64,000 nucleotides of DNA from Oligoflexia bacterium (GCA_024229115.1 JAAEST010000097.1:292161-356160), one strand, 5' to 3'; counted from the stretch's first letter, positions 50,407-60,202 are shown. Notes: generated from the letters alone by a model not told the origin. A program made the numbers and translations.

Positions 50407-51039
50407 TTACTCCATTAAAACAGCTCTCACAGGAGAAGCATCAGCACCTTTAATCTTTAGTGGAAAAGCACTTAAAGTATATGTTCCGTTGGCTACATTT
50501 TCTAGAACAATACCTTCTAAAATGGCCATATCACTCTTGTATATGGCGTTATGAGCTTCGAGTGCTTTACTATCTTCAGGATCAACACTTGGCGTATCAA
50601 TTCCTACTAGTATGACATTCTTACTTTTTAAAAACTCAACTAACTCAACTGATAGGGAGTTAAAGTCAGAGTTCCAGTTGTCTGGATTAGGGAATGAACT
50701 TGTTTTAAAAAGAACACGAGGAGAAGTTATTTCTACGCCTATGTCACTTGGTTGAATTCTCTTCTTTCTATCGATACTTACTTCAATCACTTGGCACTCA
50801 CCAAAGTAGATAGAAAGATCTCTTTCATCAATGCTTTGTCCTTGAGGATGATAGTGATTTGGAGCGTCAGTATGAGCTCCCAAGTGAACAGTTCCGTGAA
50901 TTTCACTTAGCTTTAAGTGATGCCCTTGTGAAAAATCCATATTGGTTTTCACATGAAAGGGAGTATCTCCTGGAAACACTGCAATACTCTCAGAAATTGT
51001 AGGAGAAATATCATGAAAAATCGGACTTTTCTTACTCAT
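50407..51039 (-). CDS. kynB: Kynurenine formamidase (arylformamidase)
   Basis: 210 residues of the bacterial cyclase-like metal-dependent family, recognised by HLGAHTDAPNHY (metal ligands) and GIDTPSVDP. It hydrolyses N-formylkynurenine to kynurenine and formate. ATG 51039 has AGAGGTCAT. It is the first gene of the minus arm; the plus arm starts 94 bp away. Confidence 0.93.
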   Translation of the reverse strand: MSKKSPIFHDISPTISESIAVFPGDTPFHVKTNMDFSQGHHLKLSEIHGTVHLGAHTDAPNHYHPQGQSIDERDLSIYFGECQVIEVSIDRKKRIQPSDIGVEITSPRVLFKTSSFPNPDNWNSDFNSLSVELVEFLKSKNVILVGIDTPSVDPEDSKALEAHNAIYKSDMAILEGIVLENVANGTYTLSAFPLKIKGADASPVRAVLME

Positions 51040-51133
51040 ATGACCTCTGCTCTAGTCACCATGGAAACTATGTTTTATTCTCTTCGGGCACTATCATTGC
51101 TAAGAAAAAGGTGACTGTCAAAAGGACTACTTT

Positions 51134-51916
51134 ATGAATGAAAATGACATCCAAATGCTTGCTCAAAGACTCTATGAAGCAAGAAAAAATGTGAAAGGTA
51201 TTGAGCAAATTACTCATGAGTTTAAAGACATGACTCAAAACGATGCTTACAAAGTTCAGTGGAAAGGCATTGGCATGAGAGAAGCTGATGGAGAAAAAAT
51301 CATTGGTCTTAAAATGGGCCTCACTTCAGAAGCAAAAAGAAAGCAAATGGATCTTGATTCACCTCTTTATGGTGTACTGACAGATAAAATGAAAATTGAA
51401 AATGAAGGTGAGTTTGAAATGACTCATCAAATACACCCTAAGATTGAACCAGAAGTAGCATTCCTTATAGGAAAAGATCTTTCTGGAACTCCTTCAAGAG
51501 AAGAAATTTTAGGAGCCGTTGAGGCCGTTTATCCATGTATGGAAATTCTAGATTCTCGCTATCAGCAGTTTAAGTATTTTTCTATGGAAGATGTTATTAG
51601 CGATAATTCGTCATCTAGCTATTTTATCTTAGGAAATCCGATTAAGGACTTTGATTCAATTCCTCTTGATAAATTAACAATGAAAATGAAAGTTAATGGG
51701 ACTGTCGCTCAAGAAGGTTTAACAGATGCCATTTCTGGTGATCCTGTAATTTCACTTGTTCAGCAATACGAGCTTCTGGCCAAGACTGGAAAGACTCTAC
51801 CTGCGGGATCAATTGTTCTTGCGGGAGCTGCAACACCAGCGGTTGCCTTGGAGCCAGGAATGAATGTTGAATTAGAAGTAGAATCACTTGGAAACGTTTC
51901 GGTTAAAATTAAATAA
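51134..51916 (+). CDS. 4-oxalocrotonate decarboxylase / 2-oxopent-4-enoate hydratase family
   Basis: 260 residues of the hydratase-decarboxylase family (fumarylacetoacetase-like fold): IIGLKMGLTSEAKRKQMDL, KIEPEVAFLIGKDL with the metal-binding EPE-like residues, and AVYPCMEILDSRY. The pathway position (after deamination of 2-aminomuconate) points to 4-oxalocrotonate decarboxylase, but the hydratase shares the fold and only one such gene is present. ATG 51134 follows AAAAGGAC. Confidence 0.82.
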   Translation: MNENDIQMLAQRLYEARKNVKGIEQITHEFKDMTQNDAYKVQWKGIGMREADGEKIIGLKMGLTSEAKRKQMDLDSPLYGVLTDKMKIENEGEFEMTHQIHPKIEPEVAFLIGKDLSGTPSREEILGAVEAVYPCMEILDSRYQQFKYFSMEDVISDNSSSSYFILGNPIKDFDSIPLDKLTMKMKVNGTVAQEGLTDAISGDPVISLVQQYELLAKTGKTLPAGSIVLAGAATPAVALEPGMNVELEVESLGNVSVKIK

Positions 51917-51927
51917 AAGGAAATATC

Positions 51928-53205
51928 ATGTTTGAAGCAAATCAAAATTCATTAGAAGGTGCAAAGCAATTAGATGCTAACTGTCCTCTTAGAAAATTTA
52001 GAGATGAATTTGAATTCCCTGAATCTGAAAATAGCGAAGGAACACTTTACTTTGCAGGACACTCGCTCGGTCTCATGCCTAAGAGAGTAAGAGGAGTTAT
52101 GGAAGATGAGCTTAATGCTTGGGGAAAATATGGTGTTGAAGGACATTTCGAAGGAAAGCATCCTTGGCTACCATATCATGAAAATATTACTGAAAGTTTC
52201 AGTCGTTTAGTTGGTGGAAAGACTACAGAAGTTGTGGCGATGAATTCGCTAACAGTTAATCTTCATTTAATGCTAACGAGTTTTTACCGTCCAACGAAGA
52301 ATAAATTTAAAATTCTTATTGAAAATAATACTTTCCCTTCAGATCAGTATGCAGTTGATTCTCAAGCTCGCTTTCATGGATTTAATCCTGAAGAAGCAGT
52401 TGTAGAGCTAAGACCTCGTGAAGGTGAAATGACTGTTCGTGAAGAAGATCTTCTTGCTCAAATTGATGAGATTGGTGACGAGCTTGCTCTTGTTATGCTT
52501 GGTAACTGTAATTACCTAAGTGGACAATGCTTTGATATGGAAGCGATTACAAAAAGAGGCCATGGCCATGGAGCGATGGTTGGTTTTAATCTGGCTCACG
52601 GAGCTGGAAACTTAGTTCTAAGTCTTCATGACTGGAATGTTGACTTCGCAGTTTGGTGTTCTTACAAATATTTAAACTCAGGACCTGGTGGAATGGCGGG
52701 AGCTTTCGTTCATGAAAATCATCATGGAGATGCTTCGATTCCAAGATTTGAAGGTTGGTGGGGAAATAATAAAAAGAATCGTTTTCAAATGAAGAGACGT
52801 TTTGATCCAATCAACTCGGTTGAAGCTTGGCAACTTTCTAATCCTCCTATTTTTCAACTTGCAAGCTTAAGAGCTTCAATGGAAATTTATGATGAAGCTA
52901 CTATGCCAGCAATCAGAAAGAAGGGAGACCACCTAACTTCATATCTTGAGTGGTTACTTTCTGAAAATTGCGGAAGCTTTGTAGAAGTACAAACACCTGC
53001 ATTTAGAGAAGATAAGCAAGTTCGTGGTTCTATGCTTTCAGTAAAGATGACAAAAGATCCAAAGCAATTGGTAAATTCTTTTAAAGATAAAGGTGTGATC
53101 TGTGACTTTAGAGAGCCTGATATTTTAAGAATGGCGCCAGCACCATTATACAATTCTTACGAAGACGTATTCCGTCTTGTTCAAATTATTAAGGATTTCT
53201 CATAA
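51928..53205 (+). CDS. kynU: Kynureninase
   Basis: 425 residues, pyridoxal-phosphate enzyme of fold type I. PLP-binding Lys in WCSYKYLNSGPGG; substrate loop GFNLAHGAGN. It cleaves 3-hydroxykynurenine to 3-hydroxyanthranilate and alanine (or kynurenine to anthranilate). It follows the decarboxylase by 11 bp with AAAGGAAA before the ATG and precedes the monooxygenase. Confidence 0.95.
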   Translation: MFEANQNSLEGAKQLDANCPLRKFRDEFEFPESENSEGTLYFAGHSLGLMPKRVRGVMEDELNAWGKYGVEGHFEGKHPWLPYHENITESFSRLVGGKTTEVVAMNSLTVNLHLMLTSFYRPTKNKFKILIENNTFPSDQYAVDSQARFHGFNPEEAVVELRPREGEMTVREEDLLAQIDEIGDELALVMLGNCNYLSGQCFDMEAITKRGHGHGAMVGFNLAHGAGNLVLSLHDWNVDFAVWCSYKYLNSGPGGMAGAFVHENHHGDASIPRFEGWWGNNKKNRFQMKRRFDPINSVEAWQLSNPPIFQLASLRASMEIYDEATMPAIRKKGDHLTSYLEWLLSENCGSFVEVQTPAFREDKQVRGSMLSVKMTKDPKQLVNSFKDKGVICDFREPDILRMAPAPLYNSYEDVFRLVQIIKDFS

Positions 53206-53227
53206 TTAGATAAATCAAGAGGGCATC

Positions 53228-54607
53228 ATGGAAAGAATAGTTATTTCAGGAGCAGGCTTAGTTGGATCATTACTCGCGGTAATGATGAAGAAGAAAGGCT
53301 TTGAAGTCGAAGTCCATGAAAAACGTTCTGACATGAGACTTGACCGTGCTGATTCTGGAAGATCAATCAACTTGATCGTAACTTCTAGAGGAATGAATGC
53401 AGTTGAAAGGCTTGGTCTTCTTGATGATGTTCTCGCAATCACTGTTCCGGTCACAGGGAGAATGATGCATTCTCTTGAAGGTGAGTTAACTTACCAAGCC
53501 TATGGAAGAGATGAGTCTGAATGTAATTATTCTATTAGTCGTGCTGAATTAAATAAACTTCTTATGACAAAGGCTGAAGAGGCTGGAGTAAAGATTATTT
53601 TTAATTCAGAACTTCAAGATATAGATATTGAAAAAAATATCGCGACTTTCACTGGTGGAAGTACTGAGTTCACAAGATTATTTGGAACTGATGGAGCAGG
53701 AAGTCCGACTCGAAAAAAACTAGCCGAGCTTTCAGGAGCTACTGATACAACAGAAATGCTAGAGAGTGATTATAAAGAACTTTTTATGCCGGCTAAGAAT
53801 GGTGAATATGCCATTGAAAAAAATGCTCTTCATATTTGGCCACGTGGACATCATATGTTTATGGCCCTTCCAAACTTAGATGGAAGTTTTACGATGACTC
53901 TTTATATGGACCAAAAAGATTTTTCTAATCTTAAAACTCCAAAAGATGTTAGAGATTTCTTCGAAAAAGAATATAAAGACTCAGTTGAGTTGATGCCAGG
54001 TTTTGAAGAAGAGTTCTTTCAAAATCCTCAAGGGAAATTAGGCACTGTAAGATTATCTCAATGGGTTTATGAAGATAAGATTGCTCTTTTAGGTGATGCC
54101 GCTCATGCAGTCGTACCATTTTTTGGTCAAGGTATGAATTGTGGTTTTGAAGACTGCTTTTACCTCGATGTATTTATTGATCGCTTTGAAGGAAACTGGT
54201 CAAAGGTTTTCGAAGAATACGATAAACAACAAAGACCAAATGGTCATGCCATTGCTGATATGGCCTTAGAAAACTTTGTAGAAATGAGAGATTCAGTTGG
54301 TAAAGAAGAATTTCTCTTTCAAAAGAAAGTAGAAGCCGCTCTTGAAAAAAGGATGAGTGAAGTTTATCGAGCTCGTTATGGAATGGTTACATATACTTTA
54401 ATTCCATATAAGTTCGCTCAAGAGGCCGGGCTTATTCAAAAAGAAATTTTAAGCGAAATCTGCCAAGGTAAAAAATCAATTGATGAGATTGATTGGGATC
54501 TTGCTGAAAAATTAGTGAATGAGAAATTTATTCCTTTTACAAAAGAGCGTAACTTTGGAGTGGAAAGATATCTTCCAAATACGAACTATAAAGGTTTCGT
54601 TCTTTAA
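53228..54607 (+). CDS. kmo: Kynurenine 3-monooxygenase
   Basis: 459 residues of the FAD-dependent aromatic hydroxylase family: GxGxxG-like GAGLVGSLLAVMM at the N terminus and GDAAHAVVPFFGQGMNCGFEDC for FAD-ribityl binding. It hydroxylates kynurenine at C3 using NADPH and O2. The C-terminal region continues through a short hydrophobic stretch (YTLIPYKFAQEAG). It ends 5 bp from the convergent TDO gene end. Confidence 0.94.
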   Translation: MERIVISGAGLVGSLLAVMMKKKGFEVEVHEKRSDMRLDRADSGRSINLIVTSRGMNAVERLGLLDDVLAITVPVTGRMMHSLEGELTYQAYGRDESECNYSISRAELNKLLMTKAEEAGVKIIFNSELQDIDIEKNIATFTGGSTEFTRLFGTDGAGSPTRKKLAELSGATDTTEMLESDYKELFMPAKNGEYAIEKNALHIWPRGHHMFMALPNLDGSFTMTLYMDQKDFSNLKTPKDVRDFFEKEYKDSVELMPGFEEEFFQNPQGKLGTVRLSQWVYEDKIALLGDAAHAVVPFFGQGMNCGFEDCFYLDVFIDRFEGNWSKVFEEYDKQQRPNGHAIADMALENFVEMRDSVGKEEFLFQKKVEAALEKRMSEVYRARYGMVTYTLIPYKFAQEAGLIQKEILSEICQGKKSIDEIDWDLAEKLVNEKFIPFTKERNFGVERYLPNTNYKGFVL

Positions 54608-54612
54608 TTGTC

Positions 54613-55716
54613 TTAGTTTTTCTTAGACTCGAAATAAAAATGAAGATTCTTCTTAACTTCCTCAGGTAGAGAAGGAAGTAAATTCTTTGGAAGAATAAAT
54701 GTCGAAAGATTAAATAGATCTTCGTACACTCTATTATTTTCAGCGGCCATCTTTAAGTAGTGATGCCCTGAGCTTCCACCTGTTCCAATTTTAGTTCCTA
54801 GTAATCTATGGGCCATAAGAGCGTGACGATATCTCCATGTCGTGAAGTTTTCATCAATATCAATCAGACTATTTAAGAATAGGTATGGAAGATGAAGCAT
54901 TGGCTCATTACGATAAAGCATAATGAAAAGAGCATTAAGAGTTCCTTTTTGTGATAGCTTTCTCTTACCTTTTTCAATTTGTTCATTATGAAGTTTTTCA
55001 TCAAGAAGACTATCAAAAGTTCTCTTCGTTGCTTGAAGGTTTTCAAGCTGTGCTTCTTTTTGGATGTCACTTAGTGTGGCGAGGTTATTATTAATAATTG
55101 CCTCATCACTATCGAGCATCTGCTTAACAGCACTTTCGTATTCTTTCCAAAAATCAAAATTTCCCTTTTTGGCAAAAGGCATTCTTTCAAGCCAATCTTG
55201 AATTAACTCAAGTAGTGACTTCTCTTCTTCAATTTTTAAAATTCTTTCGCGATCTTGCTGATTAAGCCTTCCAAGAAAATATTCGCGATCAACTTTTTTA
55301 CGATTATGCGTTCTCAGCCCCATAAGAACTTCAACTTCTCTAAACTGAACACTTTGAAATCCACTGGCCGGAACTAACAAATCTCTAAATTCAAGAAAGT
55401 CCATTGGAGTCATTGATTCCATTACTGTTAACTGATCAAGAAGTAATGATTGAATTTTTTTAATTCTATCTAAGCGAGCAACAATTGTGGCGAGATGATC
55501 ATCTTCTAGCTTTGGTGCCTTAAGGTATGCAGCAATTGAATGCATCTCATGCAAAATTTGTTTAAACCAAAGCTCATAAACTTGATGCACAATGATAAAT
55601 AACGTTTCATCATGAGACTCTTCACCATATTTCGCACTTTTAGGATTTTGCGTGGAGAGTAGAGTATTTAAATCTAAGTAATCTCCATAATAAGTAGGTT
55701 CAGTTGGTCTGTTCAT
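54613..55716 (-). CDS. kynA: Tryptophan 2,3-dioxygenase
   Basis: About 368 residues. Haem-dependent enzyme: the HQVYELWFKQILHE region (haem pocket), RTHNRKK, and GTGGSSGHHYL with the proximal-type His. It oxidises tryptophan to N-formylkynurenine, the first step of the cluster. The start is taken at ATG 55716 (MNRPTEPTYYGDY) or 55722, since AAGG lies just before; the frame to 55749 overlaps the divergent oxidase gene's leader. Confidence 0.94.
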   Translation of the reverse strand: MNRPTEPTYYGDYLDLNTLLSTQNPKSAKYGEESHDETLFIIVHQVYELWFKQILHEMHSIAAYLKAPKLEDDHLATIVARLDRIKKIQSLLLDQLTVMESMTPMDFLEFRDLLVPASGFQSVQFREVEVLMGLRTHNRKKVDREYFLGRLNQQDRERILKIEEEKSLLELIQDWLERMPFAKKGNFDFWKEYESAVKQMLDSDEAIINNNLATLSDIQKEAQLENLQATKRTFDSLLDEKLHNEQIEKGKRKLSQKGTLNALFIMLYRNEPMLHLPYLFLNSLIDIDENFTTWRYRHALMAHRLLGTKIGTGGSSGHHYLKMAAENNRVYEDLFNLSTFILPKNLLPSLPEEVKKNLHFYFESKKN

Positions 55717-55747
55717 TATCATTATCCTTGTGTATAAGGTACGTCCC

Positions 55748-57502
55748 ATGAATATCAGATATGTTTGTCTTTTTACAATAGTAATTACTTTTGCACTATT
55801 AGTGTTAGGCGGAGCCGTTCACAATACAAACTCATCTCTTTCATGTCCTGATTGGCCATTGTGCTATGGTCAGCTTGTTCCAGAGCTTGCTAGCGGTGTT
55901 ACTTATGTTTACTTTCATAGAGTTATTGCTAGTTTAGTAGGCCTTTGTACTATCATCATGACTTTTTTAGCTTTTAAGAAAAAAGACGTCAGTGAGATAG
56001 ATCATAAAATCTATAAATATAGTGCTTTCTCCCTATTCATGGTGATTACTCAGGGATTAATTGGTGCAATTACAGTTCTTTATAGGCTTCCAACAATTGT
56101 ATCTACAACACATTTATTAACGTCACTCGTTTTCATTTGCATGCTCGTTTACGTTCATCATTTGACTCAGACTAAGAATGTAGAACCTTCAGAGGAAGCT
56201 CTAGAGGTAACTCCACTAGGTTTTGCCAGAATGAGAGATCTCATTTTTATTACTGGGGTTGCGATCTTTTTTCAAATTCTCCTAGGGGGAATGGTTCGTC
56301 ACACTGGAGCTGGGCTTGCGATTGGGCTTCATGATGGTCAAAGCGCTTTGAATCTTGTTCATCGCTATTTTGCCTTTGTGGTCTTAGCTTTTACTGTCGC
56401 TTCTTCTTTTCTTTCATTTAATTTTTTAAAGAATAGCTTTAAGAGTTCACTTCTTTTACCTGTTCTTCTTTTCTTTTTAGTTATCCTTCAAATTAAAGTA
56501 GGAACTTCTGTACTCGCTACTAAGCTAGCGACAATTCCTACAACAATTCACTTATCAATCGCCGTTCTATGCTTAGTGATTGTGTGGAAACTTTTCCTCG
56601 TGTGGAAAACTATCGAAAATAAATATTTTCAAGAGGGAGTGCATAGCTTTCTTTCTGACCTTGCAGACTTGGCCAAGCCGAAACTCTCTGGTCTCGTTAT
56701 GGTGACAGTATTCGTGGGGATTATCTTAGCACCAGGCTCGATCAATGTTTTTAAGGCCATGCTTCTTCTCTTTCTCATCTTCTTAGTTGTGATGGGGGCG
56801 GCAACACTTAACTGCTATATCGAAAGAGATATTGATAAGTTAATGGAGCGTACGAAGAACAGAACTCTTCCTTCTGGAAGGATGAATGCAGGTCTGGCAT
56901 TGACGATTGGAGTTTTACTTCTTGTTATCAGCCTTCCAGCATTAGCTTTTTTCATCAATGGAATCACGGCGATCTTAGCTGCAATCGCGGCTTTCATGTA
57001 TCTTCTTGCTTACACTCCTATGAAGAGAAAAAGTGAACTTGCCGTTTATGTAGGGGCTATCCCAGGTGCCATACCACCAGTGATGGGGTGGACTGGCGTA
57101 ACTGGTTCGATGGATGCCATGGCGTGGGCATTATTCTGGATTTTATTTATTTGGCAGCTTCCGCACTTTTTAGCGATTAGTATTTGTCATGCGAAAGACT
57201 ATGATGCAGCGGATATAAAAGTTTATCCCAACGTGAAGGGAATTCCTTTAACGAAGAGATATATCGTTCTCTTTACCCTATTTTTATTTATGGCAGCAGT
57301 TGCTCCATTTCATATGGGTGAAGCTCCAAAAGCCTATTACTACAGTGCAGTTGGGCTGAGTGGAACTTTTCTGATGTACGCAATCGCGGGCTATTTTGTG
57401 CAGCCCGGTGATGTGCACTTAAAGTCTTGGGCCAGAAAGTACTTTCTTGGAAGTGTTTTCTATCTTCCATTGTTGCTTGGTGCCATGATGTTTTTGAAGT
57501 AA
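55748..57502 (+). CDS. Fused haem A synthase (CtaA) and haem O synthase (CtaB)
   Basis: About 584 residues. The first half is a CtaA-like protein: eight hydrophobic helices, the paired Cys in SCPDWPLCYG, and His ligands in YFHRVIASLVGL, VHRYFAFVVL, TTIHLSIAV. The second half (from about residue 300) is a CtaB-type UbiA prenyltransferase with NCYIERDIDKLMERTKNRTLP. Both steps convert haem B through haem O to haem A for the oxidase. Start is ATG 55748 after AAGGTACG; GTG 55730 is an alternative. It is divergent from tryptophan dioxygenase, and the two starts are only about 30 bp apart. Confidence 0.92.
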   Translation: MNIRYVCLFTIVITFALLVLGGAVHNTNSSLSCPDWPLCYGQLVPELASGVTYVYFHRVIASLVGLCTIIMTFLAFKKKDVSEIDHKIYKYSAFSLFMVITQGLIGAITVLYRLPTIVSTTHLLTSLVFICMLVYVHHLTQTKNVEPSEEALEVTPLGFARMRDLIFITGVAIFFQILLGGMVRHTGAGLAIGLHDGQSALNLVHRYFAFVVLAFTVASSFLSFNFLKNSFKSSLLLPVLLFFLVILQIKVGTSVLATKLATIPTTIHLSIAVLCLVIVWKLFLVWKTIENKYFQEGVHSFLSDLADLAKPKLSGLVMVTVFVGIILAPGSINVFKAMLLLFLIFLVVMGAATLNCYIERDIDKLMERTKNRTLPSGRMNAGLALTIGVLLLVISLPALAFFINGITAILAAIAAFMYLLAYTPMKRKSELAVYVGAIPGAIPPVMGWTGVTGSMDAMAWALFWILFIWQLPHFLAISICHAKDYDAADIKVYPNVKGIPLTKRYIVLFTLFLFMAAVAPFHMGEAPKAYYYSAVGLSGTFLMYAIAGYFVQPGDVHLKSWARKYFLGSVFYLPLLLGAMMFLK

Positions 57503-57592
57503 GACTTTCGATAACTGGCCTACGGAAAAGAACGATTAGGATAGTAAATTTAAGAATTTATGAGTAAAATGAGCTAAATTTCAATTTATATA

Positions 57593-57608
57593 TTAATGAC
57601 TTCATTAA
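57593..57608. promoter_or_regulatory. Palindrome before oxidase genes
   Basis: TTAATGA (57593-57599) and TCATTAA (57602-57608) form a perfect dyad 21 bp before ATG 57630. It may be an operator controlling the oxidase operon; AT-rich chance dyads of this length are possible. Confidence 0.3.
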
Positions 57609-57629
57609 CATCGTGAAGGGTGAAAAACT

Positions 57630-58430
57630 ATGTTGAGTACAATTTTATTATCTCCAGCAGTTTCAACTGCTACACAGAAAATGGGCTTCTTTGAAATGAT
57701 TGCCCCGCCAGAAGATATTTCTGTTCATGGGAACAAGATCGATTGGTTATTTAACTACACAACTTCAATGAACGTTTTCTTTTTCGTTCTTGTTTGTATT
57801 GGTCTTTTTGGTTTTAGTTATCTCTATCATAAAAAGCGTCACCCAAAAGCTTTATACACTTATGGAAATACAAAAACACAAATCGCTGTAGCAACTGGTA
57901 TTGGTATTGCGGTTTTCTTTGGTATCGACCTTAACATTACTCGTATTTCAAACAATGACTATGTTGAAGTTTTCACTAACTGGCCAAAGGCTGATGAAGA
58001 CGTAGTAAAAGTTGAAGTAATGGCTCAGCAGTGGGCATGGAACTTCCGTTACGCTGGTAAGGATGGTCTTTTTAATACTGAAGACGATGTAACAACTCTT
58101 AACGATCTTCGTGTTCCGGCTGGAAAGAAAGTTGTTTTCCAAATGATTTCTAAAGATGTGATCCATTCTCTTTATTTTCCAAATGCGAGAAGAAAAGTTG
58201 ATGCGATCCCAGGTCGTTTAACTCGTATGTGGTACGAACTAACGAAGCCAGGTATTTACGATATTGCTTGTGCGGAAATGTGTGGAACTTATCACTACAG
58301 GATGGCTGCAAAGTTAACTGTTTACACTCAAGAAGAATATGACAGATGGGTAGAGCAGTCTCAGAACTTAGCTATGCAAACAAATGATCCAGAAAGACCA
58401 GACGCTTTCTGGGGATGGCCTTGGCAATAA
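57630..58430 (+). CDS. ctaC: Cytochrome c oxidase subunit II
   Basis: 266 residues with two membrane helices (residues about 48-70 and 90-110) and a C-terminal cupredoxin domain that binds CuA: the ligands are in CAEMCGTYHYRM and the upstream His in DVIHSLYFP. There is no fused cytochrome c domain. It accepts electrons from cytochrome c. The N-terminal stretch (LSTILLSPAVSTATQ) may be a signal sequence. Start ATG 57630 after GAAGGGTG. Confidence 0.95.
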   Translation: MLSTILLSPAVSTATQKMGFFEMIAPPEDISVHGNKIDWLFNYTTSMNVFFFVLVCIGLFGFSYLYHKKRHPKALYTYGNTKTQIAVATGIGIAVFFGIDLNITRISNNDYVEVFTNWPKADEDVVKVEVMAQQWAWNFRYAGKDGLFNTEDDVTTLNDLRVPAGKKVVFQMISKDVIHSLYFPNARRKVDAIPGRLTRMWYELTKPGIYDIACAEMCGTYHYRMAAKLTVYTQEEYDRWVEQSQNLAMQTNDPERPDAFWGWPWQ

Positions 58431-58472
58431 TTAATAATTAAAGAATATAAAATAATATAGGAGCTAGGAAAA

Positions 58473-60200
58473 ATGGCATTTTACGAACAGCATATTCATC
58501 CGAAGCCGACAAACTTCCTTTCTAAGTACATTATCTCTTACGATCACAAAGTAATTGGAAAGCAATTTTTATGGTACGGAATCTTTTTTCTTTTTGTAGG
58601 TGGTCTAATGGCCCTAATGATCAGATGGACTCTTGCTTACCCTGGAGAAGCATTTCCAATCATTGGATCATTCCTTTTCCCTGAAACAGGAGGAGCTGTT
58701 CCACCTGATACATATGCAATGTTATTTACAATGCACGGAACGATTATGATCTTCTATGCCATTACCCCAATCTTGATTGGTGCTTTTGGTAACTTTTGTA
58801 TCCCTCTTATGATTGGTGCAAGAGATATGGCGTTCCCACTTCTTAATATGCTCTCTTTTCATGTAGCAGTTTTATCAGCTGTTATTTTAATGGGGTCACT
58901 ATTTACTCCACTTGGAGCAGCAGCAGGTGGTTGGACATCTTATCCAACTCTTTCAACGCTGATTGGTTCACCAGGTATGGGACAAACTCTTTGGACACTC
59001 GCTATTTTTATTCTAGGTGTGAGTTCAACAATGGGTGCTGTTAACTATATTACAACGATCATTACTCTAAGAGCTCCGGGAATGGGATACTTTGATATGC
59101 CACTTACTATCTGGGGACTTGGGCTTACAGCTGTACTAAACGCAATCTTCCTTCCAGTTCTTGGAGCAGGTTGTTTACTTCTAATCTTTGATCGTGTTTT
59201 TGGAACGACTTTCTTCTTAGCTGGGGCTGCGGCAACAAGCGGAACAGGGGATCCAGTTCTTTTCCAACACGTATTCTGGATTTTCGGTCACCCGGAAGTT
59301 TACATCCTAATTCTTCCAGCATGGGGAATTGTTTCTGACCTTCTTTCATTCTTTGCAAGAAAGCCAGCATTTGGAGCAAAAGCAACTGCTCTTTCAATGA
59401 CAACAATTACAATTCTTTCGACATTAGTTTACGGTCACCACATGTTTACGACTCAAATGAGTCCATTACTTACTCAAACATTCATGACTCTAACAATGAC
59501 GATTTCAATTCCTTCGGCCATCTTCTTTGCAAACTGGCTAGGGACAATTTGGAAAGGGTCTATTAGATTTACTTCTCCAATGCTTTTCTCTTTAGGAGTT
59601 GTATTCGTATTTGGTCTTGGTGGTTTAACAGGTCTTTATCTTGGTACTGTAACAACTGACCTTTTCCTTCACGATACTTACTTTGTTGTTGGTCACTTCC
59701 ACTACACAATGGCTGCCTCAGTTCTTCTTGGAGGACTTGGAGCTGTTTATTTCTGGATGCCAAAAATGTTTGGAACAATCATGAACGAGTGGTGGGCGAA
59801 AGTTCACTTTTGGATCACAATGGTTGGTCTAAATATCGTATTCATGGGAATGCTTCTTATTGGATACGCAGGTATGCACAGAAGAATCTTCAACCCATTT
59901 GTTTATGAGTTCACTCAAAAGTTAATTCCTCTTAACGAGTTAACTACTTGGGGTGCAATCATCATGGGATTTGCTCAGATTATTTTTGTAATTAACTTTG
60001 TTCACGCAGTTTTCTTTAAGAAAGAAAAAGCTTCTGACAACCCATGGGAAGTTGGAACTCTTGAGTGGACTATCCCTTCACCAGCTCCTCATTACAACTT
60101 TGATAAGATCCCAGTTGTAAAATGTGGACCACATGAATTTGGTAACCCAAATTTAACTGGTGATAGAGACTTTCAATACCAAACTGAGGAATTAGCTTAA
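58473..60200 (+). CDS. ctaD: Cytochrome c oxidase subunit I
   Basis: 575 residues, 12 membrane helices. Haem a ligand in MHGTIMIFYAI, HPEVY (CuB His with covalent Tyr, plus the Glu of the D channel, so an A-type enzyme), HHMF (CuB), and HDTYFVVGHFHYT. The K-channel Lys is in WKGSIRF. It reduces oxygen to water and pumps protons. ATG follows ATAGGAGCTAGG, and the gene lies between subunits II and III. Confidence 0.97.
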   Translation: MAFYEQHIHPKPTNFLSKYIISYDHKVIGKQFLWYGIFFLFVGGLMALMIRWTLAYPGEAFPIIGSFLFPETGGAVPPDTYAMLFTMHGTIMIFYAITPILIGAFGNFCIPLMIGARDMAFPLLNMLSFHVAVLSAVILMGSLFTPLGAAAGGWTSYPTLSTLIGSPGMGQTLWTLAIFILGVSSTMGAVNYITTIITLRAPGMGYFDMPLTIWGLGLTAVLNAIFLPVLGAGCLLLIFDRVFGTTFFLAGAAATSGTGDPVLFQHVFWIFGHPEVYILILPAWGIVSDLLSFFARKPAFGAKATALSMTTITILSTLVYGHHMFTTQMSPLLTQTFMTLTMTISIPSAIFFANWLGTIWKGSIRFTSPMLFSLGVVFVFGLGGLTGLYLGTVTTDLFLHDTYFVVGHFHYTMAASVLLGGLGAVYFWMPKMFGTIMNEWWAKVHFWITMVGLNIVFMGMLLIGYAGMHRRIFNPFVYEFTQKLIPLNELTTWGAIIMGFAQIIFVINFVHAVFFKKEKASDNPWEVGTLEWTIPSPAPHYNFDKIPVVKCGPHEFGNPNLTGDRDFQYQTEELA

Positions 60201-60202
60201 TA

